A DNA stretch of 64,000 nt from JAHEKO01 sp965212505. GTDB taxonomy: Bacteria; Acidobacteriota; Thermoanaerobaculia; Multivoradales; JAHEKO01. Every line of letters starts with the position of its first letter. Position 1 is the stretch's first letter. Shown here piece after piece: positions 18,164 to 25,804 of this stretch. Made by a program: the position numbers and the translations under genes. The stretch lies in contig OZ243123.1 in the NCBI GenBank assembly GCA_965212505.1, positions 248,001 through 312,000 of the forward strand, given 5' to 3'. The notes beneath the pieces were generated by a model. The model was not told the DNA's origin. It saw only the letters and a program-made list of their open reading frames with translations, and did no database searches.

Positions 18164-18706
18164 ATGGAAATGGCTCAAGAACAGACACCCGCAAGCAACC
18201 CAGACGGCGCGCTGGCGGAACTTTTTCAGAAACACTCCCGGCTGGTGCTGTCTGCGGCATACCGTGTGACCGGCAGCCGCCAGGACGCCGAAGATGCGCT
18301 GCAGACCGTCTTCCTGCGTCTGGCGAACCGCTGGGACCAGGTTGCGCTCTCGGATACCCCCGGGCCCTACCTGCGCCGGGCCGCGGTCAACGCGGCCATC
18401 GACCTCTTGAGGTCCCGAGCGACGGCGGGAGCCGTCGGACTCGACGACCTCTCGACCGAGCCCCCCGACCGCCACGGCGTCTCCCCGGATCGCTGGCAGG
18501 CGGACGCTGAGTTCCGTCAGCGTCTACGCCAGGCGCTCGTCGTACTGACCGACCGGAACGCTCAAGTCTTTTGCCTGCGCTACCTCGAAGAGATGACCAA
18601 CAAGGAGATTGCGCAGGTCCTGAATCTGAGCCAGACGCGCGTCGCGGTGATTCTTCACCGGGCACGCAAGCGACTGCAGTCGGAGCTCTTGGACCTCGTC
18701 AACTGA
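18164..18706 (+). CDS. ECF-type RNA polymerase sigma factor
   Basis: A 180-residue sigma-70 family factor of the extracytoplasmic-function group. It has only regions 2 and 4. Region 2 reads LAELFQKHSRLVLSAAYRVTG..QDAEDALQTVFLRL (residues about 17-57). Region 4 is a helix-turn-helix NKEIAQVLNLSQTRVAVILHRARKRL (residues about 146-171). The ATG at 18164 follows GAGGGAGGAACGAG with wide spacing, and a second ATG six bases on is an alternative. The zinc-finger/FecR anti-sigma gene begins 13 bases downstream, the usual pairing. The TAATAACGTAGACAAG stretch upstream is the most likely promoter region, but no clear ECF-type -35/-10 pair could be defined. Confidence 0.93.
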   Translation: MEMAQEQTPASNPDGALAELFQKHSRLVLSAAYRVTGSRQDAEDALQTVFLRLANRWDQVALSDTPGPYLRRAAVNAAIDLLRSRATAGAVGLDDLSTEPPDRHGVSPDRWQADAEFRQRLRQALVVLTDRNAQVFCLRYLEEMTNKEIAQVLNLSQTRVAVILHRARKRLQSELLDLVN

Positions 18707-18718
18707 AAGGCACCCGTC

Positions 18719-21343
18719 ATGAGTCATAAGAGAGATACAGAGAAAAGAACCCTCGACGCGCTGGAGCAGATCCGGCGTACCGAGTTGAGTGAAGAAGAGT
18801 CGACCGAGATGGCGAACCGGGTCTGGGAGAGGCTCGAGAGCCGCGACGGCACCGCCCAGGCGGCCGAGGTCGGCACCATTCAGGGTTGTGACGACTACCA
18901 GGCGTTGATTCCGGCGTTTGTCGCCGGCGACCTGGCGCCTTCGCGCACCCTCCTACTCGAAGAGCACACCCGGCACTGCGTCCCTTGCCGTCGAGCCTTG
19001 AAGGTGGCGCGCAACGGTGGGGTCGCTGGGAGCCGTGTGGAGGCTCGGCGCTCATCCAAGGCCTCCGCTGCGTCGCGCTGGCTCGCAGCCGCCGCGCTGG
19101 CGGTTCTCGCGGTGGGCACCGGCTACTTCGTCATGACCTCCGGTCCGGCACTGCCGTACGGAGCGACCATCGAGTCGACCGGCGCCGGCCTCTATCGGGT
19201 CGACAGCTTGGAGAAGCTCGGTAGCGGCGACCAGATCGCCGTCGGCGAGGGCGTTCGCTCGGCGCCGGGAGAGAGCTCCTTCCTGCGGCTGGCCGACGGC
19301 TCGCTGCTCGAGGTAAAAGGGCGTTCGGAGCTGGCGGTCGAGTCCGCGCGTCGCGGAACCACCGTGCGTGTGGATCGCGGCAGTGTGATCGTCGAGGCCG
19401 CGCCGCAGGATCGTGGGCGCCTGTTCGTCTCCACGGAAGAGTGCCTGGTGTCGGTGAAGGGCACCATCTTCGCCGTGAGCCACGGCACGCGCGGTTCGCG
19501 CGTCGCGGTGATCGAGGGTGAGGTGCACGTCGACCATGCCGGCGCCGAGCAGATTCTGCTCGCCGGCGATCGCACGGCGACCTACGCCGACATGGCTGGC
19601 TACGCACTCCACGAGGAGCTGGCGTGGAGTCAGGGCATCGATCGCTACCTGGCGCTCCTGCAAGAGGTCACCAACCTCCGTCAGGCGCTCGAGCGCGAGC
19701 TGCCTCGTCCGGGGCTGCGCTACTCGAGCCGCCTGCTCGACATGGCGCCCGATGATCTGGTCTTCTACGCCGCCTTCCCGAACCTGGTCGAGACCCTGGT
19801 CGAGGCCGATCGCATCGTCCAGGAGAGGATCGGCGAAAGCGAACTGCTTCGAGAGTGGTTCGAGCAGCATCGCGGCAACGGCATCAATGCACACATGGAG
19901 TGGACCTCCATGCTCTCCGAGGCGGGTGGCTACCTGGGCGAGGAGATCGTGGTGACCGGCAGTCTGGACGAGGCCGGCGAGATGCTCGGCCCGGTGATCC
20001 TGGCCGAACTGGTCGATGCTCAGGGCATGCGCGACTGGTTCACGATGGCCATGGCCGAGGACGAGGGCCCCAAAGGCTCGGTGATCTTCCTCGACGGCAG
20101 CGAATGGCCGAGCGCCTCGAGCGACGACACGCTCTTCGTGTGGATCGCCGGCGACACTCTGGTCGCCTCGCCTCGCGCCGATGTGGTGCGAGCGACGGTC
20201 GAGCGACAGTCGAGCGGCAGCGCCGGTGGCCTGAAGGGCCAGCTCCGAGAGATCTACCGTGACGGGGCCGAGACCCTCGTGGCCGTCGACGCCCGGGAGA
20301 TCGGCGCGACGCTCAGCAAGACCGAGAGTCCCGACGACGTCGCGCGTGCCGAGCAGATAGGTGTTCTCGATGCGAGTCACCTGATCTTCCAGCAGAAGCG
20401 GTTCGAGGACCGAACCGACCACAGCGCCGTCCTCGCCTTCGACGGGCCGCGCAGTGGGATCGCCTCGTGGCTCGCAGAGCCGGCGCCGATGGGCTCCCTG
20501 CGCTACGTGTCGCCCGACGCCAAGCTGGTCGCGTCTGCGGTGCTGGCCGATCCGACCGTGATCGCAGAGCAGCTGATCGAGCTGTCGAAAGAGTCCGACG
20601 GGAGCTCGGGCGTTGGTGAGTTCGAGAGCAAGCTCGACCTGAGCCTGCGCGACGACATCGCCGCCGCCCTCGGTGGTGAGTTCACCCTCGCCCTCGACGG
20701 CCCGGTAGTGCCCGAGCCGGCCTGGAAGATCGTCGTCGAGGTCTACGACCCCGACAAGCTGATCTGGGCGCTGCGTAAGGTGCTCGATGCCGCCAATGAC
20801 GAGCGCGCCGCTGAAGGTCGCGAGCGCATCGAGTGGCTCGAGGAGCAGTCCGGTGGCCGCACCTACTACGGCTTCGACGGCCAGGTGCCGGTGCGCTTCG
20901 TCTTCGACGAGGGCTACATGGTCGCCGCGACCAACAGCGGTCTCGTCGACCGGGCTCTGCGCTACCGCCAGTCCGGCTACTCGATCGACACGTCGGCCGA
21001 CTTCGGCAAGCTCATGCCTCCCGACGGACGGGTGAACTTCTCGGCGTTCATGTACCAGAACGCCATGGAGCTGCTCGGCCCGCTGGCGGGGCGGATCGCC
21101 CAAGGTCAGTTGACGCCGGAGCAGCAGGCGGCGATCGACGCTCTCAAGGGGCAGACGGAGCCGACGCTCGCCTACGCGTACGCCGAGGAGAGCCGGATCG
21201 TCTTCGCCGCTTCTGGCGCGCTCGACTTGCTCTCGTCAGGTCTTCCGGGGATGATCGGCCTGGGTGGGCTGAACTTCGACGGGATACTGCAGCACGGCGG
21301 TGGTCACGACGTCGACGAAACATCTCCGTCTCCCCAGGCGTAG
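18719..21343 (+). CDS. Anti-sigma factor: zinc finger, FecR domain, large C-terminal region
   Basis: An 874-residue membrane protein that should hold the preceding sigma factor. The cytoplasmic part carries a ZAS-type zinc finger, H83-x3-C87-x2-C90, with C57 upstream. A single transmembrane helix covers residues 121-140. A FecR domain follows (about 145-300; SFLRLADGSLLEVKGRSELAVESARRG, CLVSVKGTIFAV). The remaining 540 residues are an alpha/beta region opening with PDDLVFYAAFPNLVETL, reminiscent of DUF3352-type exported domains; I could not name it firmly. Standard anti-sigma factors are 200-350 residues, so the extra domain is unusual and probably senses something outside the membrane. The TAG stop may also serve as part of the next promoter. 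Confidence 0.85.
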   Translation: MSHKRDTEKRTLDALEQIRRTELSEEESTEMANRVWERLESRDGTAQAAEVGTIQGCDDYQALIPAFVAGDLAPSRTLLLEEHTRHCVPCRRALKVARNGGVAGSRVEARRSSKASAASRWLAAAALAVLAVGTGYFVMTSGPALPYGATIESTGAGLYRVDSLEKLGSGDQIAVGEGVRSAPGESSFLRLADGSLLEVKGRSELAVESARRGTTVRVDRGSVIVEAAPQDRGRLFVSTEECLVSVKGTIFAVSHGTRGSRVAVIEGEVHVDHAGAEQILLAGDRTATYADMAGYALHEELAWSQGIDRYLALLQEVTNLRQALERELPRPGLRYSSRLLDMAPDDLVFYAAFPNLVETLVEADRIVQERIGESELLREWFEQHRGNGINAHMEWTSMLSEAGGYLGEEIVVTGSLDEAGEMLGPVILAELVDAQGMRDWFTMAMAEDEGPKGSVIFLDGSEWPSASSDDTLFVWIAGDTLVASPRADVVRATVERQSSGSAGGLKGQLREIYRDGAETLVAVDAREIGATLSKTESPDDVARAEQIGVLDASHLIFQQKRFEDRTDHSAVLAFDGPRSGIASWLAEPAPMGSLRYVSPDAKLVASAVLADPTVIAEQLIELSKESDGSSGVGEFESKLDLSLRDDIAAALGGEFTLALDGPVVPEPAWKIVVEVYDPDKLIWALRKVLDAANDERAAEGRERIEWLEEQSGGRTYYGFDGQVPVRFVFDEGYMVAATNSGLVDRALRYRQSGYSIDTSADFGKLMPPDGRVNFSAFMYQNAMELLGPLAGRIAQGQLTPEQQAAIDALKGQTEPTLAYAYAEESRIVFAASGALDLLSSGLPGMIGLGGLNFDGILQHGGGHDVDETSPSPQA

Positions 21344-21346
21344 TCT
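21341..21346 (+). promoter_or_regulatory. Possible leaderless -10 element TAGTCT overlapping a stop codon
   Basis: The first three bases of TAGTCT are the TAG stop of the anti-sigma gene. The hexamer ends six bases before the ATG of the ABC ATPase at 21353. This could give the ABC genes their own transcript in addition to read-through. Confidence 0.35.
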
Positions 21347-21352
21347 CGTCAA

Positions 21353-22270
21353 ATGACGCCGGTTATCGAGCTCGAAGGACTGACCGTTCGTTTCGGCAAG
21401 CTGGAAGCTCTGTCGAATCTAACGGGCTCCTTCTCCGCCGGGTCGTTGGGCCTTCTCGGGCCCAACGGCGCCGGCAAGACGACGCTCCTTCACACGCTGC
21501 TGGGGTTTCACGCCCCGGCGGACGGTGGTGGTCGGGTCTTCGGACACGACATCGCCAGCGAGTCGCGGAGCACGCGGGCTCTGATCGGCTACATGCCGGA
21601 GCGCGACAGCTTCATCGAGGGGATGAGCGCGGTGCGCTACGTTCGCATGCTGGCCGAGCTCTCGGGAGTTCCGAGTGCAACGGCGCTCGAGCGGGCGCAC
21701 GAGGCGCTCTACGCGGTCGGTTTGGGCGAAGCGCGCTACCGCGGGCTAGAAACCTACTCGCTGGGCATGAAGCAGCGAGCGAAGCTGGCCCAGGCGCTCG
21801 TTCACGGCCCTCGACTCCTCTTTCTCGACGAGCCGACCAACGGACTCGATCCGCCAGCGCGTGAGCGCATGGTTCGGCTCATTCGCGAGATTCGGGACTC
21901 GGGCCACGTGAAGATCGTGCTCTCGTCCCACCTTCTACGCGATGTAGAGGAGTGTTGTGACGAGGTGTTGATTCTCAAGGGCGGAAAGATCGCTTATCAC
22001 TGCAACCTCGAGCAGGAGCGCCAGGCGAATCGCAAGTTCCTACAGCTCCACATTCGCGGCGACCTCGAGCGCTATGTCGCCACCGTGACGGACCTCGGCT
22101 GCGAAGTTGCGGTCGACGGTCGACGCAAGCTCCGGGTGGTGCTGCCTCCGACGCTGGAGATTCGAGCACTCTACGAGGCCGCGGCCCAGGACGGAGTTCA
22201 GATCCACCACCTCGACTACAAGAGAGACTCCTTGCAGGACATCTTCCTCAAGGCGATGGAGCAGGGCTGA
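21353..22270 (+). CDS. ABC transporter ATP-binding protein (first cassette)
   Basis: A 305-residue ATPase of the ABC-2 exporter type. Walker A is GPNGAGKTT, the signature loop is YSLGMKQRAKLAQA and Walker B is LLFLDEPTNGLDP, followed by the switch histidine in LSSHLL. About 80 C-terminal residues beyond the ATPase core form the extension usual in CcmA/NatA-like subunits. The gene lies nine bases after the anti-sigma factor and its TGA overlaps the ATG of the permease (ATGA), so the pair forms one exporter. The substrate is unknown. The genetic link to an envelope-stress sigma factor suggests a role in lipid, antibiotic or peptide efflux, which is inference only. Confidence 0.9.
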   Translation: MTPVIELEGLTVRFGKLEALSNLTGSFSAGSLGLLGPNGAGKTTLLHTLLGFHAPADGGGRVFGHDIASESRSTRALIGYMPERDSFIEGMSAVRYVRMLAELSGVPSATALERAHEALYAVGLGEARYRGLETYSLGMKQRAKLAQALVHGPRLLFLDEPTNGLDPPARERMVRLIREIRDSGHVKIVLSSHLLRDVEECCDEVLILKGGKIAYHCNLEQERQANRKFLQLHIRGDLERYVATVTDLGCEVAVDGRRKLRVVLPPTLEIRALYEAAAQDGVQIHHLDYKRDSLQDIFLKAMEQG

Positions 22271-23157
22271 TGGCGGTCTACCAGCGAACCTTCGACCCCT
22301 ACGAGGGCGAGTTGACGCATCCGTCCGGTCGCTTCCTCGTTCCGGCGCGGTACGCGCTCCAGGACCTCTTCAAGTCCAAGCTGTTCACGGTCTTCATGAC
22401 CATGTGCCTGGTCTATCCCCTGGTGAGCGTCTTCGCGATCTACCTGCGGCACAACGCCGATCTGCTCGCCAGCATGGCCGCCGCCGGGATCGAGATCGAA
22501 GAGTGGATGCCGATTGACGAGACGTTCTTCGGCGTCCTCATGCGCGTGCAGGGAATGCTCGCCTTCTTCCTGGTGCTCTTCTCGGGACCGCGTCTAGTCT
22601 CGAAGGACATCGCCAACAATGGTTTGCCGCTCTACCTTTGCCGCCCGTTCAGCAAGACGCAGTACGTCGCCAGCAAGATGACGGTGCTCTTGCTGCTGAC
22701 CTCCGCGGTCACCTGGGTGCCGGGCCTGCTGCTCTGGGCTCTCCAGACCGGCCTCGAAGGACCGGCCTGGGGTCTCGCCAACGTGCGCTCGGCGCTGGCC
22801 CTACTGGTTGGGTCGTGGGTCTGGATCTTTGTCCTGGGGCTCTTGGCGCTTGCGATCTCGGCCTGGGTCAAGTGGCGAGCCGTCGCCGGCTTCTGCCTGC
22901 TCCTGATCTTCTTCGGCGGTGTCTTCTTCGCCCGCGTGGTGGAGATTCTCTTCAACACGAGTTGGGGCTACGTTCTCGACCTACATCACACCATCCGGAG
23001 GATCTGGGCCGATCTGTTCGCTACTCCGGCACCGTTCTTCTTCGGGCAGCCGCTCGATCTGCCGATCTGGTCGGCGTGGGCGACCTTGGCCGCGATCGTC
23101 GCCTTTTCGCTGCTGCTCCTCCGGCGGCGCATCCGCGCCTACGAGGTGATCTCGTGA
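22270..23157 (+). CDS. ABC-2 type permease (first cassette)
   Basis: A 295-residue membrane protein with six predicted helices, for example LFTVFMTMCLVYPLVSVFAIYL, MLAFFLVLFSG, VLLLLTSAVTWVPGLLL, VGSWVWIFVLGLLALAISA, FCLLLIFFGGVFFA and a final LAAIVAFSLLLL before a basic tail. The arrangement and the segment SGPRLVSKDIANNGLPLYLCRPFSK (read as SKD...LxLxRPxS) are typical of ABC-2 permeases of the NosY/NatB kind. Its ATG overlaps the stop of the upstream ATPase, and its own stop overlaps the GTG of the next ATPase, giving tight translational coupling along the four-gene run. Confidence 0.85.
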   Translation: MAVYQRTFDPYEGELTHPSGRFLVPARYALQDLFKSKLFTVFMTMCLVYPLVSVFAIYLRHNADLLASMAAAGIEIEEWMPIDETFFGVLMRVQGMLAFFLVLFSGPRLVSKDIANNGLPLYLCRPFSKTQYVASKMTVLLLLTSAVTWVPGLLLWALQTGLEGPAWGLANVRSALALLVGSWVWIFVLGLLALAISAWVKWRAVAGFCLLLIFFGGVFFARVVEILFNTSWGYVLDLHHTIRRIWADLFATPAPFFFGQPLDLPIWSAWATLAAIVAFSLLLLRRRIRAYEVIS

Positions 23158-24098
23158 GCGAGACGAAGGTCATTCGCTTCGACAACGTCTCGAAGTTCTA
23201 CGGCGAGGTGCTGGGCGTCAATCGCGTGAACATCGAGATCGGTCCGGGCATCACCGGCCTGGTGGGGCCGAACGGCGCCGGCAAGTCGACGCTCATGAAC
23301 CTGATGACCGGACTCCTGCAGCCGACAGAAGGCGAGGTCTCGGTTCTCGGACTCTCCACGAAGCACCCCGAGCAGCTCTTCCGCAAGGTTGGCTACTGCG
23401 CGCAATACGACGCCTTTCCGCCTGGCATGTCGTGTTACCAGTTCATCTACTCGTATCTCCGCGTGCATGGATACACCTCGGCAGATGCCGAGCAGATGGC
23501 CTGGGCGGCGATCGATCGGGTCGGCCTCGTCGAGGCGGGCGGGCGCCGGCTGGCCGGTTTCAGCAAGGGTATGCGCCAGCGCGCTCGGCTCGCCCAGGCG
23601 ATCTCTCATGATCCACAGGTGCTGGTGCTCGACGAGCCGCTCAACGGACTCGATCCGATGGCGCGGGCGGAGGTGACTGACATTTTCAAAGAGATGGCGG
23701 CCGAGGGCAGGCACATCCTGATCTCCAGTCACATCCTGCACGAAGTCGACGTGCTCGCCGATCGCGTAGCCCTGCTCGACAGCGGCTATGTAGTCGCCGA
23801 GGGCGAAGTCGACGAGGTTCGGGTCGAGATGGAGGCCCGTCCGATCCAGGTGCTGGTGCGGTGCGAGCGGGCGAAGGAGGTCGCGTCAGCGCTACTGCTG
23901 CAAGACCACCTGGTCGAAGTGCTGGTCAACGACGACGGTGGAGGCTTCCTGGCGCGCACCCGGAACTCGGGGCATTTCTACGAGCAGCTGCAAGACGTCG
24001 TTCTGCGTGAGCGCATCGCCGTGCGCAAGGTCAAGGTCGCCGACTCGGACGTGCGCGCGGTCTACCAGTACCTGATCGAAGAGGAGGGCAAGGGCTGA
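23154..24098 (+). CDS. ABC transporter ATP-binding protein (second cassette)
   Basis: A 314-residue ABC ATPase. The start is the GTG overlapping the preceding TGA (GTGA), giving MSETKVIRF. Motifs are Walker A VGPNGAGKST, signature FSKGMRQRARLAQA, Walker B VLVLDEPLNGLDP, and the H-loop ISSHIL. The C-terminal 90 residues (EVDEVRVEMEARP..) are an extension as in NatA/CcmA-type subunits. It is related to, but clearly diverged from, the first ATPase at 21353, so the two pairs are probably an old duplication or two halves of a heteromeric exporter. The permease gene follows with an ATGA overlap. Confidence 0.9.
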   Translation: MSETKVIRFDNVSKFYGEVLGVNRVNIEIGPGITGLVGPNGAGKSTLMNLMTGLLQPTEGEVSVLGLSTKHPEQLFRKVGYCAQYDAFPPGMSCYQFIYSYLRVHGYTSADAEQMAWAAIDRVGLVEAGGRRLAGFSKGMRQRARLAQAISHDPQVLVLDEPLNGLDPMARAEVTDIFKEMAAEGRHILISSHILHEVDVLADRVALLDSGYVVAEGEVDEVRVEMEARPIQVLVRCERAKEVASALLLQDHLVEVLVNDDGGGFLARTRNSGHFYEQLQDVVLRERIAVRKVKVADSDVRAVYQYLIEEEGKG

Positions 24099-24937
24099 TG
24101 AGTGCTTCGACCGACGCTCCGTTCGACACCGGCCTGGCCTTGCGCCAGTTGATCGGCACCGTGCGTCTGGACCTCCGACGCGCTCTGCTCTCGCCGCGAG
24201 CCCTGGCGGTCTACTTCCTCGCCTATTCGCCGCTCATGCTGGTGCTGGTGTGGGCGCTGACGCCCTTTCCAACCGAGGAGTTCGACGGACCGCAGGACGG
24301 GTCGGTGGTCTTCACCGTGCTCTTCCAGCTCTACGTCAGGGTCTCGGTATTCTTCTCCGGCCTGTTTCTCTTCGTCAGCCTCTATCGCTCCGAGATCTTG
24401 GAGCGGAGCCTGCACTACTACCTGCTGACACCGGTACGCCGCGAGCTCCTCGCGCTCGGCAAGTACCTTGCGGCCTTGATCGCCGCGGTAGGTACCTTCC
24501 TGGTCGGCACGACGGCGATCTATCTGGTGGTGTTGTCCCCCTGGGGGACGACCGCCATGACGAACTACCTGTTCTCGGGCCCGGGGCTCGGCAATCTCTT
24601 CCAGTACCTGCTGACCGTCACGCTCGCCTGTGCGGGCTACGGTGCGCTCTTCCTGCTGGTCGGCGTGATCTTCCGCAACCCGGTACTGCCGGCCGCAACG
24701 CTCTGGGTGTGGGAGGCGGCCAATCCGCTCCTGCCGAGCTTCCTCAAGCACTTCAGCGTCATCTACTACCTGCAGTCTCTCTATCCGGTGCCGTTGGCCC
24801 GGGGCGTCTTTGAGGTGGTTGGTGAGCCGGCTCCGACGTGGGCCGCGATTCTCGGCGCGTTTGTCTTCATCGCCTTCGTCCTGACGGTAGCCGGTCTGCG
24901 CGTGCGGCGGATGGATCTCGCCTACGGCGGCGAGTAG
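24098..24937 (+). CDS. ABC-2 type permease (second cassette)
   Basis: A 279-residue integral membrane protein with about six helices (AVYFLAYSPLMLVLVWAL, VRVSVFFSGLFLFVSLY, YLAALIAAVGTFLVGTTAIYL, LLTVTLACAGYGALFLLVGVIF, a short one near ATLWVWEAANPLLPSFL, and AAILGAFVFIAFVLTVAGL). The motif FRNPVLPAATLWVWE and the pattern ERSLHYYLLTPVRRELL are like other ABC-2 permeases. It completes the ATPase-permease-ATPase-permease run. The next gene has its own promoter-like sequence 62 bases downstream, so this gene probably ends the operon that starts at the sigma factor. Confidence 0.85.
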   Translation: MSASTDAPFDTGLALRQLIGTVRLDLRRALLSPRALAVYFLAYSPLMLVLVWALTPFPTEEFDGPQDGSVVFTVLFQLYVRVSVFFSGLFLFVSLYRSEILERSLHYYLLTPVRRELLALGKYLAALIAAVGTFLVGTTAIYLVVLSPWGTTAMTNYLFSGPGLGNLFQYLLTVTLACAGYGALFLLVGVIFRNPVLPAATLWVWEAANPLLPSFLKHFSVIYYLQSLYPVPLARGVFEVVGEPAPTWAAILGAFVFIAFVLTVAGLRVRRMDLAYGGE

Positions 24938-24998
24938 CTCGACACCGAGTCTCCGCTTCGCCAGAACTCCGATCGAGTTTCCGTTCGGGCGACTCGGC

Positions 24999-25004
24999 TA
25001 TACT
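24999..25004 (+). promoter_or_regulatory. Leaderless-type -10 element TATACT
   Basis: GGCTATACTGCCTG lies so that the hexamer ends 13 bases before the ATG at 25018. A similar TAGACTGCCTG precedes the regulator gene at 35347. GTTTCC 16 bases upstream is a weak -35 candidate. Confidence 0.5.
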
Positions 25005-25017
25005 GCCTGTAAGCCCC

Positions 25018-25800
25018 ATGACGATCAGAGGTTTCCTGGCGGCCGGGCTGCTGCTCGGACTGCTGCTGTCTGCCGTACCTGCGAGGTCGCACATCGCCTC
25101 GGTGGGGCAGCTCTACGCCGGCAGCCTCGAGGTGAGTGGCTACAACATTCCTTTGGGAACCACTCTCCTCGATGGGGCCGAGGTAGAGACGCAGGACCGA
25201 CCGGCGGTCTTGTTGCTCAATCAAGGTCCGATGGTGGTCGTCTGGCAGAACGCGGTGGCTGAGTTTCACCTTGCGAGTCTCGGAGATCTGCGGATCGCCG
25301 TCTTGGAAGGGCGTGTTTCGGCCAGAGCGTCCGACGGGCGGATGGAGACGGCGTTCGCAGGGGGTTCGCTGCGAGTGTCTGACGATCGACTGACGGCCTC
25401 GGCGGGTGGCAGCGGAACCATGCTGGTTCGCGAGGAGCTCGAAAAGGGGAGCAACCGACTCGCCTTGCCGGACACGAGGGGCCTGAGCCCGAACTACCCG
25501 ATCATTCTGGAAACCCTCGACGGCAGCCGATACATCTACTGCGTGAAGAAGGTTGTGGAAGGAGCCATCGTGATTCGTCCGAAGGCGCAGATCTCGTTTC
25601 CGCAGGGTTCGTGGGTCATTCATGGAGACGACTTTCACGGCGCATCCGAGGGAGCGGAAGCAGCTTGCAACATGGAGCGCTTCGCCAGTCTCGACGAGTT
25701 CGGCGGGACCCCGAACACTCTTGGCAGTGTTCTCCAGACCGACCCCGTAGCGGTTCCGTCGCCCGCAGTCCTTCCACCTGGGACCCAGACGACTCCGTAG
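25018..25800 (+). CDS. Secreted FecR-like protein
   Basis: A 260-residue exported protein. The signal peptide is MTIRGFLAAG plus a leucine-rich core, ending about residue 23 (VPARS-HIAS). The mature part begins with a FecR-like beta domain: VGQLYAGSLEVSGYNIPLGTTLLDGAEVETQDRPAVLLLNQGPM (read as vG.l.G.v.v.g..l..Gt.l..Ga.v.T....a.l.l), with repeated short strands. The C-terminal 40 residues are proline-rich (TDPVAVPSPAVLPPG). FecR domains usually relay signals at the outer face of the inner membrane, but here the membrane helix and sigma-binding part are missing. The gene is followed after four bases by the TIR-TPR gene, which strongly suggests co-translation and shared function. Confidence 0.7.
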   Translation: MTIRGFLAAGLLLGLLLSAVPARSHIASVGQLYAGSLEVSGYNIPLGTTLLDGAEVETQDRPAVLLLNQGPMVVVWQNAVAEFHLASLGDLRIAVLEGRVSARASDGRMETAFAGGSLRVSDDRLTASAGGSGTMLVREELEKGSNRLALPDTRGLSPNYPIILETLDGSRYIYCVKKVVEGAIVIRPKAQISFPQGSWVIHGDDFHGASEGAEAACNMERFASLDEFGGTPNTLGSVLQTDPVAVPSPAVLPPGTQTTP

Positions 25801-25804
25801 GGCA

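Noticed and set aside
19052..21103. 683-codon open frame antisense to the anti-sigma gene
   Set aside because: Mirror of a strongly supported coding frame; no ribosome site, signal or domain.
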